Assembly (NCBI GenBank): GCA_012031035.1
Contig: JAAUUT010000013.1
Span: forward strand, 1-64,000
Origin: Candidatus Altimarinota bacterium
GTDB lineage: Bacteria; Cyanobacteriota; Cyanobacteriia; Cyanobacteriales; Microcystaceae
Direction of reading: 5' to 3'
Length of the DNA: 64,000 nucleotides
This document shows, one piece after another, positions 9,601 through 17,476 of the stretch; position 1 is the stretch's first letter, and each line of letters begins with the position of its first letter. Under the pieces are notes generated by a model, which did not search any database, was not told the origin of the DNA, and worked only from the letters and a program-made list of their open reading frames with translations. A program made the translations under genes and the position numbers.

Positions 9601-11507
9601 TTATCGAGCCAAAATTACCCGCAGATGCTCTCCCCGCAGCCACCCCCGCACCAGTTGCTGCTCCTATACCAGTCATTTCTATGACAGAAATTTCTCATAG
9701 TAACAATGGTAACGGTAATGGGAATAGTAAAAATAGTTCTCCTTCCGTATTGCCGATGAATCCCGAAAAAGCGAGCGCGATCGAAGCATTAGTCGCCCAA
9801 CAGTTGCAAATTATGGCGCGACAGTTGGAACTTTTGGGTCAAGGCGAGAGTGCGTCTGCTGTAGCTCCTACAACAACGCCTCAAGCATTTGTCCCCGCGA
9901 TCGAAATTAAAGCCCCTGAAACTAATGGCAAGAGCGTTAAAGCTGAAGAACCCACCCCGAAAAAATCCTTTGGACCGGGGGCCAAAATTGAAAAAACTGT
10001 CAGTGCTGCTCTCAGCGAAGAACAACAGGCAAAACTAGAAAAAATTATTGCTCGTTACAACGCTCGTACCCAAGAATCGAAGCGACAAACCCAAGAACAT
10101 CGACCTTATTTAGCCGATCCGCGCACCGTTTCGGGTTTTACGCCTTTGCTCAAAGAGATGGTTTATCCGATCGTAACCGATCGCGCTTCGGGTTCAAAGC
10201 TTTGGGATGTAGACGGAAATGAATATGTCGATTTGACTAACGGTTTTGGATTGAACTTCTTCGGTTGGTCGCCAGAGTTCGTCAGAGATGCTGTCGTCGC
10301 TCAACTCGATAAAGGCATTGAAATCGGGCCTCAAACTCGTTTAGCGGGTAAAGTTGCCAAGATGGTTAGTGAAATGACGGGGATGGAGCGAGTTGCTTTC
10401 TGCAACACTGGCTCGGAAGCCGTTATGGCAACCTTGCGTCTTGCTCGTACTGTGACGGGAAGAAACTTGGTCGCAACCTTTGCCGGAGATTACCACGGCA
10501 CATTTGACGAGGTACTTTATCGTCAGGGTGCAAATCTAAAAACTCTACCAGCGGCTCCTGGTATTTTGCCTTCCATGTTTGAGAACTTGCTGGTATTGGA
10601 TTATGCTGCTCCTGAATCCCTAGAAATCCTTCGCAATCGCGCGGACGATTTGGCAGCTATCTTGGTAGAACCCGTCCGCAGTCGCGATCCAGGCTTACAA
10701 CCTAAAGAGTTTTTACAACAATTGCGTCACCTTACCGAACAGTCAGGAACAGCGTTCATTTTTGATGAAGTCGTAACGGGATTTCGCGTGCATCCCGGCG
10801 GCGCACAAGCTTATTTTGATATTCGCGCTGACATGGCAACTTACGGCAAAGTCGTTGGCGGTGGCTTGCCTATCGGCATTTTAGCGGGTAAAGCCGAATA
10901 TATGGACGCTCTCGATGGCGGATTCTGGCAGTATGGCGACAATTCTATCCCCGAAGTGGGAGTAACTTTCTTTGCCGGAACGTTTGTGCGCCATCCTATG
11001 GCTTTAGCAGCGGCAGAAGCCGTTATCAATAGACTCAAAGAAGGCGGGCCCGAATTGCAGCGATCGCTAGCCGAAAAAGTCAACAAGTTTGCAACGCACC
11101 TCAACCAGCATTTTGAACGGGTAGAAGCACCCATTAAAATCGCTCATTTCAGTTCGCTTTTCTACATTACCTATCCCCACGAACTGCCTTACGCTAATCT
11201 GTTGTTTTATTTGTTACGAGAAAAAGGCGTTCATGTTTGGGATCATCGCCCCTGTTTCTTTACCTTGTCTCATTCTGAGGAAGATATCGAATTAGTGATA
11301 CGCGCCTTTAAAGACAGCGTAGCCCAAATGCAGGCTGATGGCTTCCTGCCACAACCATCGCACAGCAACGGAATTGCTAACCTTAGCCGACGCAATTCTC
11401 CACCTCAACCGGGTGCCAGATTAGGTAAAGATCCCGAAGGAAACCCCGCTTGGTACGTTCCCGACCCCGACAGACCTGGAAAATACCTGCAAGTCTCCGA
11501 CACCTAA
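6639..11507 (+). CDS. Hybrid polyketide synthase: KS-AT-ACP-aminotransferase
   Basis: A 1622-residue PKS module with a PLP aminotransferase, the layout seen in mycosubtilin/iturin synthases and in McyE. The ketosynthase (residues ~9-430) has its Cys in NTACSTS near 180 and its histidines in EAHGTA and NVGHL. The acyltransferase (from ~533) has GHSIGE and HAFH, the pair typical of malonyl-CoA selection. The ACP serine is in MGLDSLS near 950. After a Gly/Asn/Pro-rich linker, a class III aminotransferase (~1150-1560) shows CNTGSEAV and the PLP lysine region YGKVVGGGLPIG near 1403. No ketoreductase, monooxygenase or methyltransferase is visible, so the beta-ketone should go straight to a beta-amine. 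The C-terminal tail (GNPAWYVP) is also a feature of such aminotransferase modules. Confidence 0.93.
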   Translation: MTNIDEYDAINGVAIIGMVGRFPGAANVDKFWQNLREGVESTTFFTNEQLDPSVDATLRQEPNYVKAKGIVEGAETFDAAFFGIGPREAEVMDPQARVFLELAQEALENAGYAPESFDGLIGLYAGSGQNTYFERHICGRPEIIDRIGAFQTMLANEKDFVTTRASYKLNLTGPSISVNTACSTSLVAVIQAFQGLMNYQCDLALAGGISITTPQNSGYLYQEGGMLSPDGRCRPFDAKAQGTMFNNGAGLVVLKRLEDAINDRDRIYAVIRGVGTNNDGAGKVSFTAPSVHGQSDAILMAQAYAGFDPETISYIEAHGTATPLGDPIEIEALTKAFRSQTDAKQFCAIGSLKSNVGHLVAAAGVAGLIKTALALKHKQIPASLNFEKPNPEIDFANSPFYVNSNLAEWQAGATPRRAGVSSFGVGGTNAHIVLEEAPELEPSSSSRPSQLLLLSAKTSTALDKATFDLKDYLQNHPEMNLADVSYTLQQGRKSFNYRRCIVCRDTADAIAALKSLDPKQVTTRQAEIRDPAVVFMFPGQGSQYIHMGWNLYQHEPVFRETVDRCTEILKPLLGKDLREVMYPADGDKEMAEALLRQTIYTQPALFTIEYALAQLWLSWGIKPAATIGHSIGEFVGACLGGVFSLEDALKLVATRARMMWDLPKGSMLSVRLSAAEVEKQLKEGLAIAAINGPSLCVVSGPTEVVAALQQELEAQEIVCRPLHTSHAFHSPMMEPIVEPFAKVVRSIKLSPPIIPFVSTVTTAWITDEQATDPLYWASHMRATVRFAEGVQTLWQHQPESVLLEVGPRTTTATLARQQSKNPKQQIAISSLGSSAEDDAEWTAILGAIGQLWLAGVSPDWRSFYAQEIRHRLPLPTYPFERQRFWIDPKPAIETTHSPQIESTPDNKQIVPMTQSRKQQLIPILKEVLEDTSGLDLSGADEVISFLEMGLDSLSLTQVAIALKKKFKVPVTFRQLLEDYTNLDLLAGFIEPKLPADALPAATPAPVAAPIPVISMTEISHSNNGNGNGNSKNSSPSVLPMNPEKASAIEALVAQQLQIMARQLELLGQGESASAVAPTTTPQAFVPAIEIKAPETNGKSVKAEEPTPKKSFGPGAKIEKTVSAALSEEQQAKLEKIIARYNARTQESKRQTQEHRPYLADPRTVSGFTPLLKEMVYPIVTDRASGSKLWDVDGNEYVDLTNGFGLNFFGWSPEFVRDAVVAQLDKGIEIGPQTRLAGKVAKMVSEMTGMERVAFCNTGSEAVMATLRLARTVTGRNLVATFAGDYHGTFDEVLYRQGANLKTLPAAPGILPSMFENLLVLDYAAPESLEILRNRADDLAAILVEPVRSRDPGLQPKEFLQQLRHLTEQSGTAFIFDEVVTGFRVHPGGAQAYFDIRADMATYGKVVGGGLPIGILAGKAEYMDALDGGFWQYGDNSIPEVGVTFFAGTFVRHPMALAAAEAVINRLKEGGPELQRSLAEKVNKFATHLNQHFERVEAPIKIAHFSSLFYITYPHELPYANLLFYLLREKGVHVWDHRPCFFTLSHSEEDIELVIRAFKDSVAQMQADGFLPQPSHSNGIANLSRRNSPPQPGARLGKDPEGNPAWYVPDPDRPGKYLQVSDT

Positions 11508-11719
11508 GCGATATAGCACCTGCGCTAAATTGCTCGGATAGAACGAAGGGGTCACAGTTCACTGATTGGCACTGCTTTGAGTTCTAATTCGCGATCGCAG
11601 CGCAACGTCAATCAGCAACACTGCTTTATCTACTTTTTGTACCTCACTTGTTAAGAGAACTGCGATAACTCACAATTCTGACAGACATTTTTGCAACATT
11701 GCGATCGCTTTGACAACAG
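11508..11719. other. Spacer between the PKS and acyltransferase genes
   Basis: About 210 bp with two HIP1 octamers and no coding frame, terminator hairpin or RNA that I can support. It is the longest gap inside the NRPS-PKS operon and could hold an internal promoter, but no clear -35/-10 pair is visible. Confidence 0.3.
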
Positions 11720-12880
11720 ATGAATAACTCACAATCATCAAAACACATCGTGTCGCTTACTTCATTGCGAGGTATAGCAGCCCTACTCGTGATGTTGCAT
11801 CACTATTTTTATTTTTTGTTGCCTAGAATTGGGCCAACACTAGAGCCTTACACGATGTTCTTTTTTAATGGTTATTTATGGGTTGATTTTTTCTTTATTT
11901 TGAGTGGTTTTGTTCTCACTCACGCATACATTAAGACATTCTCTTTAAAGGTTAGTCAAGATAGTTATCGAGCCTATTTTATCTCGCGCATTGCACGAAT
12001 TTATCCGCTGCATCTTTTTATGCTATTTCTTTTTTTTAGCAGCGAACTTCTACGACTAGTTTACATTGCTTATACAGGAGGTGAAGTCAATGCTGCTCCG
12101 TTTACTGGTATCTATAGCCTTTCCAGTCTGATTGGCAATTTGTGGATGGTTCAAGCTTTAGATTTTAGTTCGCCTCCTCTATTTGATGTTTTAACTACCT
12201 GGAATCAACCAGCTTGGTCGATTAGTGCAGAATGGCTCGTCTACCTTTTCTTTCCCTTTCTATTGTTTGATTTGACCAAATGTCAAAATAAAACTCACTT
12301 TCTCATTTATGGAATTGCCCTAGTTAGTTTATTTCTGTTAATCATTTTTACTTATGGGCACCTTAACTTTCTTGGTTTGTGGTCGTTGGTGCGATGTGCC
12401 CTAGAAGCTATCCTTGGCATGACTATTTACAAAATTTATCAGAGTGGCTCGTATCGCCATTTCTTCTCTTTTAATTCAACGCTAATTATATCAATTCTTA
12501 GTATTTTCCTGGTCATGCATTATGACTGGAACGATTGGTTTTCCCTCTTGCCTTTTTGCTTACTAATTTTATCGACTTCTGTCAAGAGAGGCGATGCAAT
12601 TTCTAATTTGCTTGCTTGGCAACCCATCATATATTTTGGAGAGATTTCCTATTCTATTTATATGACTCATTGGTTTGTTCAAGAAACAGCAAAGCGAGTT
12701 TGGAAAATAGTTTTTGATAAAGATCTGGGAATGGATTTTAACTTTTTACAAACTTTGACGATGTTATTTGTCTGTGTTGTAATTGTAATAGGAATGGCAT
12801 CTTTAACTTATAAGCTTATAGAAATGCCAAGTCGCTACTACCTCAAAAATAAATTTTTGACCAAAAAATATATTGGTTGA
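11720..12880 (+). CDS. OafA/YrhL-type acyltransferase (acyltransferase family 3), integral membrane
   Basis: A 386-residue membrane acyltransferase of the family that O-acylates sugars, lipids and some peptides using acyl-CoA. It begins SLTSLRGIAALLVMLHH, with the R...H pair typical of the first helix, followed by FFILSGFVLTHAY and about ten hydrophobic segments. ISYSIYMTHWF near the end is another family block. It sits between the PKS gene and the second NRPS gene on the same strand, which makes it a candidate tailoring enzyme for the peptide. Equally, it may modify the exopolysaccharide, as a second family member lies at 24606-25709. The substrate cannot be told from sequence. Confidence 0.88.
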   Translation: MNNSQSSKHIVSLTSLRGIAALLVMLHHYFYFLLPRIGPTLEPYTMFFFNGYLWVDFFFILSGFVLTHAYIKTFSLKVSQDSYRAYFISRIARIYPLHLFMLFLFFSSELLRLVYIAYTGGEVNAAPFTGIYSLSSLIGNLWMVQALDFSSPPLFDVLTTWNQPAWSISAEWLVYLFFPFLLFDLTKCQNKTHFLIYGIALVSLFLLIIFTYGHLNFLGLWSLVRCALEAILGMTIYKIYQSGSYRHFFSFNSTLIISILSIFLVMHYDWNDWFSLLPFCLLILSTSVKRGDAISNLLAWQPIIYFGEISYSIYMTHWFVQETAKRVWKIVFDKDLGMDFNFLQTLTMLFVCVVIVIGMASLTYKLIEMPSRYYLKNKFLTKKYIG

Positions 12881-12973
12881 TTTATAAAGATAAAAAACTA
12901 GCTAAACGATCAATCGACCATCGTATAAATAAGTCAATAAAAATAATAAAGTTAATTACATTAGAGGAATTTC

Positions 12974-15900
12974 ATGAGTTTGACTGATTCACCATTTACG
13001 ACGACTACTGTTGAGTTCGATCCTTTTGCAGATGGAGAACTGTTATTGACAGCACTCGCAACAGAATCCCAAAAAGAAATTTGGGCATCTGTGCGAATGA
13101 GCGATGAGGCTAATTGTGCTTATAACGAATCTCAATCGTTACGATTGAGAGGAGATCTGAATATCGCAGCGTTGCAATCCGCATTACAAGAGTTAGTACA
13201 ACGTCACGAAGCTCTACGGATGACTTTTAGCCCTGATGGAAGGCAACTTTGTATTGCTACCTCGCAAGAACAAGAACTTCCTTTAATCGATCTGTGCGAA
13301 TTAGAACCTCAAAAAAGAAATAAACAACTAGTCGATTTCCTAGCAAAAGAAGTTAGTCAGCCTTTCAATCTAGAAATTGGCCCATTATTTCGCACGAAAC
13401 TGATTAGATTGAGTTCTCAAGAGCATCTGATGCTATTGACAGCCCATCATATTATTTGTGATGGTTGGTCTTGGGGAGTAATCATACCAGAATTAGGCAA
13501 ATTATATAGCGACATCCAAAAAGGTTTGATTCCCGAATTAGAAGAACCAGATCGATTTAGCGATTATGCTTTACAACAAGAGGACGAAGCCAATAGTAGC
13601 GAAGCGATCGCTGCCGAAAAATATTGGGTAAATCAATTCTCTAGCTCGATCCCAGTCGTCGACCTGCCGACCGATCGCCCTCGTCCTTCCTTGAGAACAT
13701 TTAACGCTGCTCGCGAAGATCGGGTTTTAGAGGCTGCTTTAGTAGCTGCACTCAAACAACTGGGAAATCAGGTGGGTTGTAGTTTTATGACAGTCGTTTT
13801 AGCGGCGTTTGAGGCGTTTCTCTCCCGCTTGACTCAACAGCCAGACCTAACGATCGGTATTCCAACTGCCGGACAAGCCGCTTCTGGAAGATACAACATG
13901 GTCGGTCACTGCGTCAATCTTTTGCCCATTCGCACCCACGTCGAAGCCGATGGCTCGTTTATTGACTATCTGCGATCGCGTCGAGTGCCCTTACTCGATG
14001 CTTACGACCATCAGCAATTTACCTTTGGTAGTTTAGTCAAAAAATTAACTTTACCGAGAGATCCGAGTCGCATTCCGCTCGTTCCCGTGATTTTTAATCT
14101 CGATCGCGGTTTAGAAAAAGAACAGTTGCAGTTTGCCGGACTAGAGGTAGAATTCTCCACGAATCCTCGCTCGGCTGAAAACTTTGAACTGTATGTTAAC
14201 GCCACTGAGCTAGGTGGCAAGCTAATTCTCGAATGTCAGTACAATACCAATTTGTTTGACGCAGAAACTATCCAGCGTCGCCTGGCCGAGTTTGAGACTT
14301 TGCTAGCAGGTGTTGTTGCCGATCCCGATTGCACTATTGCAACCTTACCTTTACTCTCCAAGGCAGAACAACAATTACTGGCGCAGTGGAACGAAACTCA
14401 GCAGGACTATCCCCACGACAAATGCCTTCATCAACTGGTGGAAGAACAAGTAGCCCGCTCGCCCGAAGCGATCGCGGTAATCTTTGAAGGACAAAAGCTT
14501 ACTTATGCAGAACTCGATCGACGCGCTGACCAGCTAGCTTGCTATCTCCAAACTTTGGGAGTTCGACCAGACACTTTAGTTGGCATCTGTGTCGAGCGAT
14601 CGCCAGAAATGATTATTGGCATCTTAGGCATTCTAAAAGCGGGTGGAGCTTACGTACCCCTAGATCCTTCTCTTCCTCAAGAACGCTTGGCATACATGAT
14701 GGAAGATTCCCAAATCGCCCTTCTTTTGACCCAACAACGACTAAAAGTCAAGCTAGGCGATCCCGAAGGACACATTATTTGCCTGGATACAGACTGGGAG
14801 GCGATCGCAACCGCTAGCACGACGGTTTCTATCAAAGACGTTACGCCCGATAACCTCGCTTATATCATCTACACATCAGGTTCGACAGGCAAACCAAAAG
14901 GCGTAGCCATTCAACATCGCAGCGTTGTCAATCTCCTAAACTCTGTTCGCCATCAGCCCGGATTAACCGACCAAGATACACTTCTCTCCGTAACAACTTT
15001 TTCTTTTGATATTTCTGTCTGCGAGCTATTTCTTCCCTTAATCGTTGGCGCAAAACTGTTATTAATTAGTCAAACGGTAGCTTCTGACGGCATCGAACTG
15101 CTAAAAGTCTTGCAGACTTATGAAGTCACCTTCATGCAACCGACTCCCGCTACTTGGCGAATGCTGCTAGCGGCTGGATGGCAGGGCAGCCCTCAGTTAA
15201 AAGCGATTAGTACGGGCGAAGCCCTACCCAGAGAGTTAGCCAATCAATTATTACCGAAAGTCGCTCAACTCTGGAACCTTTATGGGCCGACAGAAACGAC
15301 CATTTGGTCTACCGCTTGTCAGATTCAATCGAGTAACGAATTGCTCTCTATCGGTCGTCCGATCTCCAACACGCAAACTTATATTCTTGATGCTCGCCTG
15401 CAACCCGTTCCTATCGGCGTACCAGGAGAATTATATATTGGCGGCGACGGACTAGCACGCGGCTATCTCAACCGTCCCGAACTCAATCAAGAAAAATTCA
15501 TTGTCAATCCTTGGGACAACTCAGGTCGCCTCTACAAAACAGGAGACTTGGCTCGTTACTTACCAGACGGAAGAATCGAGTGTCTCGGTCGTCTTGACTA
15601 CCAAGTGAAGATTCGCGGTTTCCGCATTGAATTAGGCGAAATTGAAGCAGCCCTCCTCGGACATCCGAGCGTAGAAGAGGCGGTTGTTACGGTTCGAGAA
15701 GATATTCCGGGCGAGAAAGCACTGGTTGGCTATGTCATCCCAGGAAGTTTGTCACAAACCGATACACCAGTTAATTCCAGCAACAGTACCCAGCACGTAG
15801 CAGCATGGAATCAACGATGGGATTTACTTTACCAATCTGGTCTGTCCAACGATCCGACTCGCGATTCATCTCAACCTCAATCGTTAGACGATGCGGCAAT

Positions 15901-17476
15901 TCTTCAACAGTTAACCGATCGCACCGACTTTAACGAACAAGTACGAGAGTGGTTAGCGCAAACGACCGAGCGAATTGTGAAATTACATCCTAACCGCGTT
16001 CTTGAAATCGGTTGCGGGACGGGTCAAATTTTGATGGCAATTGCATCTCATTGTAGCTATTACTTAGGCACCGACTATTCTGCGACTGCGATCGAGGCAC
16101 TAGAAAAACAACTCAAAACCGCCAGCGTCACCTTGCCTCAAGTCGAGCTAAAACATCAAGCAGCAGACGAATTCCAAAATATCGAGCCAGCTTCGTTTGA
16201 TACAGTAATTATTCACTCGGTCGCTCAATATTTCCCCGACGTGCAATATTTAGTGCGAACGATTGAAAATGCCGTTCGTGCAGTTAAATCAGGAGGCTGC
16301 ATTTATATCGGCGACATACAAAGCTACGCGCTCTTGGAAGCTTATCATGCAGGCGCTCAACTGAAACGCTCTCCCGCATCGATGACAACGGCAAAGCTGA
16401 GAGCCATCGTTGAAAACCGCGTCCGTAACGAAGACGAATTAGTCGTCGATCCCGAATTTTTCTATGCGCTTAAAGAATACCTTCCTGGGATCGATCGCGT
16501 TGAGATCGAGTTGCGTCGCGGTCGTTTGTGGAATGAAACGACACAGTTTCACTACGACGTATTCCTTTATGTCGGAACCGAAGAAACCAACGCGATCGAC
16601 CCGCTTTGGCACGATTGGCTCGACGAAGATCTAACAGTAGCAGGAGTACGTCAACTACTGGAAGAAACCCAACCCGATTACTTCTTCATTAAAAGAATTC
16701 CCAACGCTCGGATTCAGAAAGAAGTCCAAACCTTAGCATTACTCAAACAAAATGACAATCCAGAAACTTTGGCAAACCTACTCGAAAAATTAGAGACTTT
16801 GCCTACTGGGATCGATCCAGAGGTGATTTGGGAACTGGGCGAAAGCCTATCTTACCAAGTATCTCTAAGATGGTCGAGTGCTGCTAAAGATGGATATTTT
16901 GAGGCAGTATTTGCACGCTCTCATCAAGCTTTTTCTATCCCCTCGCCAACTGTAGCTCCCACCTGGAAAGATTATGCCAATAATCCCGCCCTCAAACAGG
17001 CAGACGATCGCCAACTAATTCCGCAATTGCGCCAATTTTTGCAAAAGCGCTTGCCGGATTATATGATACCTAGCACTTTTGTCGCACTAGAGGTAATGCC
17101 GCTAACTGCTAACGGAAAAATCGATCGCAAGGCTTTACCAAAGCCCGATAGCATTCAACAGTTAGACAAAACTTATGTAGCTCCTCAAAATTCTCTAGAG
17201 CAACAAATTGCTGAAGTCTGGGAACAGGTTCTCAATCTAGAAAGAGTCGGGATTTACGATAACTTCTTCGAGTTAGGAGGACATTCGTTACTTGGCATCC
17301 AAATTGTTTCTCGACTGCGAAAAACATTACAAATTGAACTGCCTTTAGCAAGCTTATTTGAAGTTCCTACCATAGCAAATTTAGCCAAGCGCATCGAAAC
17401 CATTCAATGGGCAGCAAAAGTCTCTGACGAAACTCAAATGGAAATGATAGGCGAATACGAAGAGGGTGAAATATGA
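12974..17476 (+). CDS. NRPS module: condensation, adenylation with embedded N-methyltransferase, carrier protein
   Basis: A 1500-residue single module. The condensation domain has HHIICDGWS near residue 157. Its start (QKEIWASVRMSDEANCAYNE) resembles condensation domains that follow PKS modules and accept beta-amino acyl donors. The adenylation domain shows YTSGSTGKPKG near 631 and LYGPTETT. It is interrupted after its A8 core by an SAM methyltransferase with EIGCGTG near 1010, of the N-methylating kind found in McyA-type modules, and resumes with NGKIDRK near 1379. The carrier serine is in GGHS near 1437. My specificity code is DICQITLIWK, nearest to glycine-type codes such as DILQLGLIWK, so a small N-methylated residue such as sarcosine is possible. 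An ATGA overlap couples it to the next gene. Confidence 0.92.
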   Translation: MSLTDSPFTTTTVEFDPFADGELLLTALATESQKEIWASVRMSDEANCAYNESQSLRLRGDLNIAALQSALQELVQRHEALRMTFSPDGRQLCIATSQEQELPLIDLCELEPQKRNKQLVDFLAKEVSQPFNLEIGPLFRTKLIRLSSQEHLMLLTAHHIICDGWSWGVIIPELGKLYSDIQKGLIPELEEPDRFSDYALQQEDEANSSEAIAAEKYWVNQFSSSIPVVDLPTDRPRPSLRTFNAAREDRVLEAALVAALKQLGNQVGCSFMTVVLAAFEAFLSRLTQQPDLTIGIPTAGQAASGRYNMVGHCVNLLPIRTHVEADGSFIDYLRSRRVPLLDAYDHQQFTFGSLVKKLTLPRDPSRIPLVPVIFNLDRGLEKEQLQFAGLEVEFSTNPRSAENFELYVNATELGGKLILECQYNTNLFDAETIQRRLAEFETLLAGVVADPDCTIATLPLLSKAEQQLLAQWNETQQDYPHDKCLHQLVEEQVARSPEAIAVIFEGQKLTYAELDRRADQLACYLQTLGVRPDTLVGICVERSPEMIIGILGILKAGGAYVPLDPSLPQERLAYMMEDSQIALLLTQQRLKVKLGDPEGHIICLDTDWEAIATASTTVSIKDVTPDNLAYIIYTSGSTGKPKGVAIQHRSVVNLLNSVRHQPGLTDQDTLLSVTTFSFDISVCELFLPLIVGAKLLLISQTVASDGIELLKVLQTYEVTFMQPTPATWRMLLAAGWQGSPQLKAISTGEALPRELANQLLPKVAQLWNLYGPTETTIWSTACQIQSSNELLSIGRPISNTQTYILDARLQPVPIGVPGELYIGGDGLARGYLNRPELNQEKFIVNPWDNSGRLYKTGDLARYLPDGRIECLGRLDYQVKIRGFRIELGEIEAALLGHPSVEEAVVTVREDIPGEKALVGYVIPGSLSQTDTPVNSSNSTQHVAAWNQRWDLLYQSGLSNDPTRDSSQPQSLDDAAILQQLTDRTDFNEQVREWLAQTTERIVKLHPNRVLEIGCGTGQILMAIASHCSYYLGTDYSATAIEALEKQLKTASVTLPQVELKHQAADEFQNIEPASFDTVIIHSVAQYFPDVQYLVRTIENAVRAVKSGGCIYIGDIQSYALLEAYHAGAQLKRSPASMTTAKLRAIVENRVRNEDELVVDPEFFYALKEYLPGIDRVEIELRRGRLWNETTQFHYDVFLYVGTEETNAIDPLWHDWLDEDLTVAGVRQLLEETQPDYFFIKRIPNARIQKEVQTLALLKQNDNPETLANLLEKLETLPTGIDPEVIWELGESLSYQVSLRWSSAAKDGYFEAVFARSHQAFSIPSPTVAPTWKDYANNPALKQADDRQLIPQLRQFLQKRLPDYMIPSTFVALEVMPLTANGKIDRKALPKPDSIQQLDKTYVAPQNSLEQQIAEVWEQVLNLERVGIYDNFFELGGHSLLGIQIVSRLRKTLQIELPLASLFEVPTIANLAKRIETIQWAAKVSDETQMEMIGEYEEGEI

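Noticed and set aside
10841-11134. Long antisense frames inside the PKS and NRPS genes
   Set aside because: Shadows of GC-richer coding sequence with no homology-like motifs or start context.
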